Source: Pseudoduganella ginsengisoli
GTDB taxonomy: Bacteria > Pseudomonadota > Gammaproteobacteria > Burkholderiales > Burkholderiaceae_D
NCBI RefSeq assembly: GCF_009720865.1
Contig: NZ_WNLA01000004.1
Location: forward strand, 1-64,000
Reading direction: 5' to 3'
Length of the DNA stretch: 64,000 nt
The notes below the pieces were generated by a model that worked only from the letters and a program-made list of their open reading frames with translations, was not told the DNA's origin and did no database searches. Each line of letters starts with the position of its first letter. Within the stretch, counting starts at the first letter, position 1. Both the position numbers and the translations under genes were made by a program. Below are positions 18,607-26,526 of this stretch, piece by piece.

Positions 18607-19179
18607 ATGACGACACCGATCCCCCGTATGGCCAGCGCGGCATGTGCGCTGCTGCTGTCGGCCTGCGCAGTTGACGATCCCGTCGTGCACTTGCCGCCAT
18701 TGCCACCGTCGCTGGAAAAGCTCAGTACCGAAGCGCAGCGCGCCGCCGCCAGCGGCCATGCCGACCAGGCGCTGGCGATCTGGAAAAATGCAGCCACTGT
18801 TTATCCGTCGGATAAAGCCCCGTGGCTGGCTATGGCGCAGTTGAAATATGACCGCAGCCAGTACGCGGAAGCGATTGCCAACGCGCAGGAAGCACTGCGG
18901 CGCGATCCGCTCGATGCCCAAGCCGGCCGCTTGCTGGCGGCCAGCGGCTTGCGCCTGTCAGTGGCGGCTTATGCGGATTTGCAGGCGCAAAACAGCTTGC
19001 AGGGCGCGGCGCGCAGCGAAGCGCAGGAACTGTCCCGCCAGTTGCGCGCCAGCGTGGGCGAAGAAACGGTGCCGCCTGTGACGTCCATCAAGAAGCCCGT
19101 CCCCGTGAAACGCGTGGCGCCCGTCAAGCCATCGGCGGCGCAGACGGGCGCCGCCGATCCCTTCGGCACCCTCAAGTAA
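18607..19179 (+). CDS. TPR-containing lipoprotein in T6SS cluster
   Basis: 190 residues. Signal peptide with lipobox LLSAC (Cys near residue 18), then a tetratricopeptide-like segment (residues about 55-105: YPSDKAPWLAMAQLKYDRSQYAEAI and following helices). The C-terminus is a Lys/Pro/Val linker ending PFGTLK. It is not TssJ: TssJ is a beta-sandwich with no TPR. Being 28 bases upstream of tssB and after an AAAGGAG site, it is probably the first gene of the tssBC-hcp-tssE-clpV-tssA operon. Its role in secretion is unknown; an outer-membrane accessory is plausible. Confidence 0.7.
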   Translation: MTTPIPRMASAACALLLSACAVDDPVVHLPPLPPSLEKLSTEAQRAAASGHADQALAIWKNAATVYPSDKAPWLAMAQLKYDRSQYAEAIANAQEALRRDPLDAQAGRLLAASGLRLSVAAYADLQAQNSLQGAARSEAQELSRQLRASVGEETVPPVTSIKKPVPVKRVAPVKPSAAQTGAADPFGTLK

Positions 19180-19207
19180 TTCCATTCCGCCCAACAGGAG
19201 AACAGCA

Positions 19208-19720
19208 ATGGCCAACAGCGACAGTATTCAGAAACGGCTCGGCAAAGTGCGCGCGCCGCGCGTGCAAATGAGCTATGACGTGGAAATCGGCGATGCCATG
19301 GAGAGCAAGGAATTGCCTTTTGTGATCGGCGTCATCGGCGACTTTGGCGGCAATCCCGCGCAACCGCTGAAGCGCTTGAAGGAACGCCGCTTCATCGGCA
19401 TCGATGCGGACAATTTCGACGAAGTGCTGGCCGGCGTGGCGCCCCATGCGCGCTTTGAAGCGCCCAACCGGCTGGGCGGCGAAGGGGCAATCCCCGTCGA
19501 ACTGGCATTCCGCGCCATGAGCGACTTCCGTCCGGAAGCCGTAGTGCAGCAAGTGGAACCGCTGCGCCAGTTGCTGGAAGCGCGCGGCAAGCTGGCGGAC
19601 TTGCGCAACAAGCTGGCCGGCAACGACAAACTGGAAGACTTGCTGGCGCAAGTGCTGGCCGATACCGAACAGATACGCGATGGCCTGCGCGGCCAGGCGC
19701 ACGACAGCGGGGAGGCTTGA
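19208..19720 (+). CDS. tssB: Type VI secretion sheath small subunit TssB
   Basis: 170 residues, the normal TssB (VipA/ImpB) length. The N-terminus SIQKRLGKVRAPRVQMSYDVEIGDA and the following KELPFVIGVIGDFGGNP are hallmark TssB text; the remainder is helical and ends near the TssC-interacting region. TssB forms the contractile tail sheath with TssC in the cytoplasm. AGGAG lies upstream, and tssC starts one base after the stop, so the two subunits are made together. Confidence 0.95.
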   Translation: MANSDSIQKRLGKVRAPRVQMSYDVEIGDAMESKELPFVIGVIGDFGGNPAQPLKRLKERRFIGIDADNFDEVLAGVAPHARFEAPNRLGGEGAIPVELAFRAMSDFRPEAVVQQVEPLRQLLEARGKLADLRNKLAGNDKLEDLLAQVLADTEQIRDGLRGQAHDSGEA

Positions 19721-19721
19721 C

Positions 19722-21212
19722 ATGTCCGCTCAACTGCAAGCACTGGATGCGCCGCTGGACAGCCTGGAACTGCAAGGCGGCCTGCTGGACCGTATTGTGG
19801 AAGAAAGCCGCGTCGCCAAGTCGCCGCAAGAACACGAGCGGGCGCGCGACATCATTGCGGAACTCGTCAGGCAGGTGTTGCAGGGAACGGTGACCGTGTC
19901 GCCCAACCTGTGCGCCACCATCGATGCCCGCGTGGCGGAACTGGACCGGCTGATTTCATCACAACTGTCCGCCATCATGCACGCGCCGCAATTTCAGAAG
20001 CTGGAACAAAGCTGGACCGGACTGCATTACCTGGTGCGCCATTCCGCCAGCGGTGAAAACGTCCACATCCGCATGCTGAACGCGAACAAGCGTGAACTGG
20101 TCAAGGATTTCCAGAGTGCGCTGGAATTCGACCAGAGCGCAATCTTCAAGAAAGTCTATGAAGAGGAATTCGGCACGTTTGGCGGCGCGCCCTACGGCGC
20201 CCTGGTGGGCGACTTTGAAATTTCCCGCCAGCCGGAAGACATGTATTTCATCGAGCAGATGTCGCACGTGGCGGCTGCCGCGCACGCGCCGTTTATCGCG
20301 TCGGCGTCGCCGGAACTGTTCGGCCTTGAAACTTACGGCGACCTTGGCAAGCCGCGCGACCTCGGCAAGGTATTCGACACGGTGGAATACGCCAAGTGGA
20401 AGGCATTCCGCGAATCGGAAGATGCGCGCTACGTGGGGCTGGCACTGCCGCGCTACCTGGGCAGGCTGCCATTCAATCCCATCGATGGCACGACGGTGGA
20501 AGGCTTTCACTTTGTCGAAGAAGTCGACGGCAGCGACCACCATAAATACCTGTGGTGCAACGCGGCGTATGCGTTTGGCGCGCGGCTGGCGCAGGCATTC
20601 GATGATTTCGGCTGGTGCGCCGCCATCCGCGGCGTCGAAGGGGGCGGGCTGGTCGATGATTTGCCGACCCATACGTTCAAGACGGGCGAAGGCGAAGTGG
20701 CGCTGAAGTGCCCGACGGAAGTGGCCATCACGGACCGCCGCGAAAAGGAACTCAGCGACCTCGGCTTCATCTCGCTCGTGCATTGCAAGAACACGTCGTA
20801 TGCGGCGTTCTTTGGCGCACAGTCCGCGCAAAAGGCGCGCCGCTACAGCACGGAAGCAGCCAACGCCAACGCCGTGCTGTCGTCGCAGCTGCAATACATC
20901 TTTGCCGTGTCGCGCATTGCCCACTACATGAAAGCCATGATGCGCGACAAGGTGGGCAGCTTTTCCGCCGCGTCCAGCGTGGAAGATTTCCTCAACCGGT
21001 GGCTGATGCGCTACGTGCTGCTGGACGATAACGCCAGCCAGGAACAAAAGGCCCGCTATCCGCTGCGGGAAGCGTCCGTGCAGGTGAGCGAAGTGCCGGG
21101 GCGGCCCGGCGTATACCGCGCTGTATCGTTCCTGCGCCCGCATTTCCAGCTCGATGAATTGTCTGTTTCCCTCCGACTGGTCGCGGAGTTGCCGCAATCG
21201 ACCAACCGTTAA
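19722..21212 (+). CDS. tssC: Type VI secretion sheath large subunit TssC
   Basis: 496 residues. Conserved TssC (VipB/ImpC) blocks include LEQSWTGLHYLVRHSASGENV, GDFEISRQPEDMYFIEQMSHVAAAAHAPFIA, and the C-terminal PGRPGVYRAVSFLRPHFQLDELSVSLRLVAELP. TssC polymerises with TssB into the sheath that contracts to eject the Hcp tube. The ATG at 19722 follows the tssB stop by one base, with GGAGG upstream inside tssB. Confidence 0.96.
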   Translation: MSAQLQALDAPLDSLELQGGLLDRIVEESRVAKSPQEHERARDIIAELVRQVLQGTVTVSPNLCATIDARVAELDRLISSQLSAIMHAPQFQKLEQSWTGLHYLVRHSASGENVHIRMLNANKRELVKDFQSALEFDQSAIFKKVYEEEFGTFGGAPYGALVGDFEISRQPEDMYFIEQMSHVAAAAHAPFIASASPELFGLETYGDLGKPRDLGKVFDTVEYAKWKAFRESEDARYVGLALPRYLGRLPFNPIDGTTVEGFHFVEEVDGSDHHKYLWCNAAYAFGARLAQAFDDFGWCAAIRGVEGGGLVDDLPTHTFKTGEGEVALKCPTEVAITDRREKELSDLGFISLVHCKNTSYAAFFGAQSAQKARRYSTEAANANAVLSSQLQYIFAVSRIAHYMKAMMRDKVGSFSAASSVEDFLNRWLMRYVLLDDNASQEQKARYPLREASVQVSEVPGRPGVYRAVSFLRPHFQLDELSVSLRLVAELPQSTNR

Positions 21213-21246
21213 TCCCACTTCAATTTTTCAACTCTAGGAGCAAGCG

Positions 21247-21738
21247 ATGGCTATAGACGTCTACCTGCAAATCGATGGCATCAAGGGCGAATCCACGGAT
21301 GAGCGCCACAAGGAATGGATCGAATGCAAATCCGTGTCGTGGGCCGTGGAACAGCCGAAGTCCGCCACCTCGTCCACGGGCGGCGGCCACACGGCCGAGC
21401 GCTGCGAGCACCGTGACATCGTGATTTCCAAGCTGGCCGACCTGGCCTCGCCGATCCTGCTGCAGACTTGTTCTGCCGGGCGCACCATCCCCAAGGCGAA
21501 ATTCGAATTCATGCGCGCGGATGGCCAGGGCGAGCGCGTCAAGTACTTTGAAATCGAAATTGAAAATGTGCTGATCGGCGCCGTGTCGCCTTCGGTGGCG
21601 GAGGGCGACATCCTGATGGAAGACGTGGGGTTCAAGTTTTCCAAGGTGCGCTGGAAATACACGCAGCAAAAAATCACGGGCGGCGTGGGCGGCAATACGT
21701 CCGGTGGCTGGGACCTGGCCGCTAACCGCATTGCATAA
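21247..21738 (+). CDS. hcp: Type VI secretion tube protein Hcp (TssD)
   Basis: 163 residues. The sequence from AIDVYLQIDGIKGESTDERHK through WAVEQPKS and the central C-R-T-I-P-KAKFEFMRADG matches the Hcp1 fold. Hcp hexamers stack into the inner tube and can carry effectors or serve as chaperones. No C-terminal effector extension is present. AGGAG precedes the ATG. It lies in the tssB-C-hcp-E-clpV-A operon. Confidence 0.95.
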   Translation: MAIDVYLQIDGIKGESTDERHKEWIECKSVSWAVEQPKSATSSTGGGHTAERCEHRDIVISKLADLASPILLQTCSAGRTIPKAKFEFMRADGQGERVKYFEIEIENVLIGAVSPSVAEGDILMEDVGFKFSKVRWKYTQQKITGGVGGNTSGGWDLAANRIA

Positions 21739-21750
21739 AGGCGGCTAGCC

Positions 21751-22221
21751 ATGGCCCCGCAACCGCATGTGACGCCGGCCGGATTGCTGGACCGCCTGCT
21801 GTATGGCAGCGGTCCGGTGCAGACCCCGGCACAGTTGAAGGAATCCGTCGCGCGCAGCCTGGAAGACATGCTCAACACGCGCGCGGCATTGTCAGCCGGA
21901 CTGTCGGCCGGGCTGTTGCGGGGCTATCCCCATTGCGCGGCATCGGTCGCCAATTACGGACTGGCCGATTTCGCGGGCTGCTGCCTTGGCAGTGCAGCGG
22001 ACCGTACCTACATCGGCGCCTGCATCCGCACCGCCGTTGAGCGGCATGAACCGCGGCTGCGGCGGGTGGACGTGCAGGTGGCGCCAGAACCGGGCGCCGT
22101 CAACCGCATCCGCATCACGATTACCGGTTCACTGCCCACCCAGCGCGGCACGATTGCGTTTGACGCCGTGCTGCAGCCATCCACCTTGCGCTATTCGATC
22201 AACCGGCGGGGATCCTTATGA
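21751..22221 (+). CDS. tssE: Type VI secretion baseplate protein TssE (gp25-like)
   Basis: 156 residues. The gp25/lysozyme-like fold is recognised from LLDRLLYG near the start, RSLEDMLNTRAAL, NYGLADFAG, and RTAVERHEPRLRRVDVQV. TssE is a baseplate wedge component that starts sheath assembly. Its TGA overlaps the ATG of clpV (ATGA at 22218-22221), so the two are translationally coupled. Baseplate partners TssF, TssG and TssK are not in this window. Confidence 0.9.
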   Translation: MAPQPHVTPAGLLDRLLYGSGPVQTPAQLKESVARSLEDMLNTRAALSAGLSAGLLRGYPHCAASVANYGLADFAGCCLGSAADRTYIGACIRTAVERHEPRLRRVDVQVAPEPGAVNRIRITITGSLPTQRGTIAFDAVLQPSTLRYSINRRGSL

Positions 22222-24842
22222 CACTGAACTTGAAAACCCTGATCGCAAAACTCAACGACACGTCGCGCGTGGCTGCCACGCGGGCCGCCAGCATTTGCGT
22301 CAGCCTGAACCAGTTTGAAGTGGACCTGGAACATGTGTTCCTGGCTTTGCTGGAACAGGAACGCAGCGACTTCGTGACGATCACGCGCCGCTGCGGCATT
22401 CCCGTCGACCAGCTGGAAGCGGACCTGCGGCGGGAAATTGGCCGCTTCAAGTCGGGCAGCACACGCACACCTGTGTTTTCACCGCATTTGCCTGTGCTGC
22501 TGGAACAGGCATGGCTGATTGCGTCGCTGTCGTTGCCGCAGCCGGACCTGGTGCGCAGCGGCCATTTACTGCTGGCGCTGTTGACGGAACCCAGTCTCGC
22601 GCAGCTGGCGCAGCGGGGCTCGCCCCTGTTTGCCCGTTTTCCCGTCGATGAGTTGAAACACAACCTCGACAAGTATGCGCGGGGCTCGCAGGAAGAATGG
22701 CCTGCGCCGCAAGTGCCGCCGGCCAGCGATGGCGCCGCCGATCCTGTCACGCAATTGCAGCACCAGACGCCATCGCTGGACCGCTACACGGCGAACCTGA
22801 CGCAGCAAGCCCGCGACGGCAAGCTCGATCCCGTCGTGGGGCGCGACAGTGAAATCCGCCAGGCGATGGATATCCTGATGCGGCGCCGGCAAAATAATCC
22901 CATCCTGACGGGCGAAGCGGGCGTCGGCAAAACCGCCGTGGTGGAAGGACTGGCGCAGCGCATTGTGGCGGGCGACGTGCCGGAAGCGCTGCAAGGCGTG
23001 GCCATCCACGCGCTGGATCTGGGCTTGCTGCAGGCCGGCGCCGGCGTGCGCGGTGAATTCGAAGCACGGCTGAATGGCGTGATCGACGACGTGCGCAAAT
23101 GCCCCCATCCGGTGGTGCTGTTCATCGATGAGGCGCACACGCTGATCGGCGCAGGCGGCCAGGCAGGGCAGGGCGACGCGGCCAATTTGCTGAAGCCCGC
23201 GCTGGCGCGGGGCGAGTTGCGCACCATTGCCGCCACCACGTGGGGCGAATACAAGCGGCACGTGGAAAAAGACGCGGCGCTGGCGCGGCGTTTCCAGGTG
23301 GTCAAGGTGGAGGAGCCGGATGAAGAGACGGCGTGCGCAATGCTGCGCGCCATGGCGCCATTGATGGAGCGCCACTTCGGCGTGGTAGTGCGCGATGCCG
23401 CCGTGGTGGCTGCCGTCAAACTGTCGCAGCGCTATATCAGCGGGCGGCAATTGCCGGACAAAGCCGTCAGCCTGCTTGATACCGCCTGCGCCCGCGTGGC
23501 GCTGGCGCGCAGCACGCCGCCGGACAGCATCGAACGCATGCAGGCGCGCATGCATCACATGGCGATGGAAATCCGCGCGCTGGGCAAGGACCGCGAACTG
23601 GGCGCGGGCGGCAGCGGGCTGGATGCGCGGCTCGCCGCGCTGGCGGCTGAGCAGGATGGCCTGCGCCGGGCCTGTGCGGCGAACCGCACGCGCTGGGAAC
23701 AGGAGAAAGCGCTGGGCGCCGCGATTGCCCTGCAGCGCGAGGGTGAACAGCCCGGCGCCATGGCGCTGGACGCCTTGCACGGGCAACTGGCCGAGCTGCA
23801 AGGCAGCGAGCCGCTGGCGCCGCTCGATGTCGATGCGCTGGCCGTGGCGGAAGTGGCGTCCGCATGGACCGGCATTCCGCTGGGCCGCATGGCGACGGAT
23901 GAATGGCGGGCCGTGCGCGCGCTGCAAGAGACGCTGCAGGCACGCATCCTGGGCCAGCCGCACGCGATGGCGGCCGTCGCGCAGCGGCTAAAAGGCAGTG
24001 CTGCGGGACTGGCGGACCCGGACAAGCCGCGCGCCGTATTCCTGTTCGCCGGTCCATCGGGTACTGGCAAGACCGAAACCGCGCTGGCGCTGGCCGAAGC
24101 GCTGTATGGCGGCGAGCGCAAAGTGGTGACGATCCACATGAATGAATACCAGGAAGCGCACAGCGTGTCAGGGCTAAAAGGTTCGCCACCCGGCTACGTG
24201 GGCTTTGGCGAAGGCGGCGTGCTGACGGAAGCCGTGCGCCGTAATCCCTATTGCGTGCTGTTGCTGGATGAATTTGAAAAAGCCCATCCGGACGTGGCGG
24301 AATTGTTTTTCCAAGTGTTCGATAAAGGCGTGCTGGATGATGCGGAAGGGCGCACGGTGGATTTCCGCCATGCCGTCATCATTGCCACGTCCAACGCGGG
24401 CAGCGGCGCCATCGCGCAAGCGTGCGCGGGCTTGCAGGGACTGGACCGGCCATCGCCGGACGACCTGGAAGCGCTGGCCCGTCCCGCCTTGCTGCAGCAC
24501 TTCAAGGCTGCGCTGCTGGGACGCATGCACGTGGTGCCGTTTTATCCGATTGCCGACGACGTGCTGGAGCGTATTATCGGCATGCGGCTGGAGCGGGTGG
24601 CGCGCCGCATCCATGCCGTGCACGCCGCGTCATTCACGTGGGACACCGCCGTGGTGGCATTGCTGTTGGCGCGCTGCACACAACTCGATGCCGGCGTGCG
24701 CCATATCGACCGCATCATTGATGGCGTGCTGCTGCCAGGACTGGCTGAAGCGCTGCTGGCGCGCATGGGGGACGGCGCCAGCGTGTCCGCCATCCGCATT
24801 GGCGTCGATGGCGCCAGCCAGTTCACCTACAGCCTTGTATGA
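22218..24842 (+). CDS. clpV: Type VI secretion AAA+ ATPase ClpV (TssH)
   Basis: 874 residues. An N-terminal Clp repeat domain (about 1-150) is followed by two AAA+ modules with Walker A motifs GEAGVGKT (232) and GPSGTGKT (612) and Walker B segments VLFIDEAH and [11 protein letters not shown] shortened middle coiled coil and the sequence style of the linker assign it to ClpV rather than ClpB: it disassembles contracted TssBC sheaths for reuse. Translation is coupled to tssE upstream. The tssA gene begins at the 3' end. Confidence 0.95.
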   Translation: MTLNLKTLIAKLNDTSRVAATRAASICVSLNQFEVDLEHVFLALLEQERSDFVTITRRCGIPVDQLEADLRREIGRFKSGSTRTPVFSPHLPVLLEQAWLIASLSLPQPDLVRSGHLLLALLTEPSLAQLAQRGSPLFARFPVDELKHNLDKYARGSQEEWPAPQVPPASDGAADPVTQLQHQTPSLDRYTANLTQQARDGKLDPVVGRDSEIRQAMDILMRRRQNNPILTGEAGVGKTAVVEGLAQRIVAGDVPEALQGVAIHALDLGLLQAGAGVRGEFEARLNGVIDDVRKCPHPVVLFIDEAHTLIGAGGQAGQGDAANLLKPALARGELRTIAATTWGEYKRHVEKDAALARRFQVVKVEEPDEETACAMLRAMAPLMERHFGVVVRDAAVVAAVKLSQRYISGRQLPDKAVSLLDTACARVALARSTPPDSIERMQARMHHMAMEIRALGKDRELGAGGSGLDARLAALAAEQDGLRRACAANRTRWEQEKALGAAIALQREGEQPGAMALDALHGQLAELQGSEPLAPLDVDALAVAEVASAWTGIPLGRMATDEWRAVRALQETLQARILGQPHAMAAVAQRLKGSAAGLADPDKPRAVFLFAGPSGTGKTETALALAEALYGGERKVVTIHMNEYQEAHSVSGLKGSPPGYVGFGEGGVLTEAVRRNPYCVLLLDEFEKAHPDVAELFFQVFDKGVLDDAEGRTVDFRHAVIIATSNAGSGAIAQACAGLQGLDRPSPDDLEALARPALLQHFKAALLGRMHVVPFYPIADDVLERIIGMRLERVARRIHAVHAASFTWDTAVVALLLARCTQLDAGVRHIDRIIDGVLLPGLAEALLARMGDGASVSAIRIGVDGASQFTYSLV

Positions 24843-24853
24843 GGAGCGCGGCC

Positions 24854-25891
24854 ATGTTCGATATTGCACAGTTACTGGTACCCGTCAGCATGCAGCAGGC
24901 GTGTGGCGCGGATTTATCCTTCAGCAGCGAACTCGATGACATCATGAGGGCGCGCGTGCAGGATGATCCATCGCTGGCACAGGGCGAATGGGTGGCGGCG
25001 CTGAAGGATGCTGACTGGCATTTTGTCGCGGAACGGTGCGCCGTGCTGATTGCTTCCCGCAGCAAGGATTTGCGGCTGGCAGTATGGCTGGCGGAAGCCC
25101 ATGCGAAGCTGCACCATTTCCGCGGGCTGGGCGATGGCTTTGCGCTGCTGGCCAGTCTGTGCGAGCGTTATTGGGATGGCCTGTACCCGTTGCCGGACGA
25201 GTGCGATGGCCACGAGCAGCGCAGCGGCAATCTTGCATGGCTGCTGGCCCGCACGCAGCAACTGGTGCGGCATATGCCGGTCAGCGAAGATGGCGCGGTG
25301 GCCATGGCGGATTTCGACGCGGCGCGCCAGCGCGCGAATGCCGCTGCGCAGGGGAACGGAGATCCATGGCGCACGCCGCAGCAGGCCGATGCCGGGCCGG
25401 GACTGGCGGAGCTGGACGCGGCGCGGCGGCGCAATTCCATGCAGTTCAACCGCCGCCTGCTGGAGGACGTCCAATATTGCTCCGCATCGCTCGCATCATT
25501 GCAAACGGTGGTTGATGCCAAGCTTGGAGCACAGGGCCCGGCATTTGGGGCGGCGCGCGAAGCCATTTTGAATGCGCTGGACTTTATCGAGCCGCTGGTG
25601 TCCGGCGGCGCCGTGGATGGGGAGCGGCCAGCCCCGGACGAAAGGGCAATGTCACGCAGCGAGGCGCCATCGGCTGGCTTGCAGGGCCGTGCCCAGGCAT
25701 TGGCGCAGTTGCGGAGCGTGGCGGATTTCTTCCGCCGCACGGAACCGCACAGTCCCGTTGCGTACCTGGCAGACAAGGCTGCGCACTGGGGCGACATGCC
25801 GCTGCACGTATGGCTGCGTAATGTCGTGAAAGATCCGGGTGCATTGGCGCAAATGGAAGAAATGCTGGGCACCGGCGCGCCGCCGGAATAA
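24854..25891 (+). CDS. tssA: Type VI secretion cap protein TssA (ImpA N-terminal domain)
   Basis: 345 residues from the ATG at 24854, chosen because GAGGAG lies 7 bases upstream; an in-frame ATG at 24839 overlapping the clpV stop is also possible. The ImpA N-terminal domain is seen as CGADLSFSSELDDIMRARVQDDPS, then LAVWLAEAHAKLHHFRGLGDGFALLA and YWDGLYPLPDE. TssA primes and caps the growing tail. The C-terminal part ends VWLRNVVKDPGALAQMEEMLG, as in short-form TssA. It is the last tss gene of the operon. Confidence 0.92.
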   Translation: MFDIAQLLVPVSMQQACGADLSFSSELDDIMRARVQDDPSLAQGEWVAALKDADWHFVAERCAVLIASRSKDLRLAVWLAEAHAKLHHFRGLGDGFALLASLCERYWDGLYPLPDECDGHEQRSGNLAWLLARTQQLVRHMPVSEDGAVAMADFDAARQRANAAAQGNGDPWRTPQQADAGPGLAELDAARRRNSMQFNRRLLEDVQYCSASLASLQTVVDAKLGAQGPAFGAAREAILNALDFIEPLVSGGAVDGERPAPDERAMSRSEAPSAGLQGRAQALAQLRSVADFFRRTEPHSPVAYLADKAAHWGDMPLHVWLRNVVKDPGALAQMEEMLGTGAPPE

Positions 25892-25914
25892 GCGCTTGCC
25901 GTTACAATTGCGGC

Positions 25915-26520
25915 ATGAATTCAACCACTTCCACGCCGCGCCGCGCCATGTGCGGCGTTTGCCTGCGGTCGCAAGCCACCTGTATTTGCCACTGGGCTGC
26001 GCCGGTGGCCAGCCGCGCCGGCGTATTGATCCTGCAGCATCCGATGGAAGCGCACAACGCCAAGAACAGTGCGCGGCTGCTGCATTTGTGCCTGCCCGGC
26101 AGCGTGATGGCGGTGGGGGAGGTGTTCGATGACAGCGCGCTTTCGGGTTTGCTGGCAGGTCCGCGCCGCCCTGTGCTGCTGTATCCCGATACGCCGGGCG
26201 ACACGGACGTGCCGCCATTTGACCCGGCCTGGATGCAGGCGCCGGAACAATTGCTGCTGGTGGCGCTGGACGCCACGTGGCGCAAGAGCCGCAAGATGCT
26301 GTACCAAAACCCGGTGCTGCAACGCCTGCCGCGCCTGCCGCTGCGCGATATGCCCGCGTCACACTACCGCATCCGCAAAGCCCACGCCCCGGACCAGTTA
26401 TCGACGCTCGAAGCGGTGGCGTATGCGCTGGCCCAGATTGAAAATGAAAACAGCAAATATGCGCCGCTGATTGCGGCGTTCGATAACTTCGTGTCTCAGC
26501 AAGCCAGTTATATCCCGTAG
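25915..26520 (+). CDS. tapT: DTW-domain tRNA-uridine aminocarboxypropyltransferase
   Basis: 201 residues. The DTW domain is marked by the D-A-T-W motif at 119-122 followed by RKSRKML, and a Cys cluster near the N-terminus (C13, C16, C23, C25) likely binds zinc. Enzymes of this family (TapT/YfiP) add the 3-amino-3-carboxypropyl group from S-adenosylmethionine to uridine in tRNA (acp3U). HYRIRKAHAPDQLSTLEAVAYAL is the usual C-terminal signature. It ends 6 bases from the convergent Hsp70 gene and is independent of the T6SS operon in function. Confidence 0.85.
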   Translation: MNSTTSTPRRAMCGVCLRSQATCICHWAAPVASRAGVLILQHPMEAHNAKNSARLLHLCLPGSVMAVGEVFDDSALSGLLAGPRRPVLLYPDTPGDTDVPPFDPAWMQAPEQLLLVALDATWRKSRKMLYQNPVLQRLPRLPLRDMPASHYRIRKAHAPDQLSTLEAVAYALAQIENENSKYAPLIAAFDNFVSQQASYIP

Positions 26521-26526
26521 GGCGCG

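Noticed and set aside
18607..19179. Calling the lipoprotein TssJ
   Set aside because: It has a TPR-like helical region, whereas TssJ is a small beta-sandwich lipoprotein.
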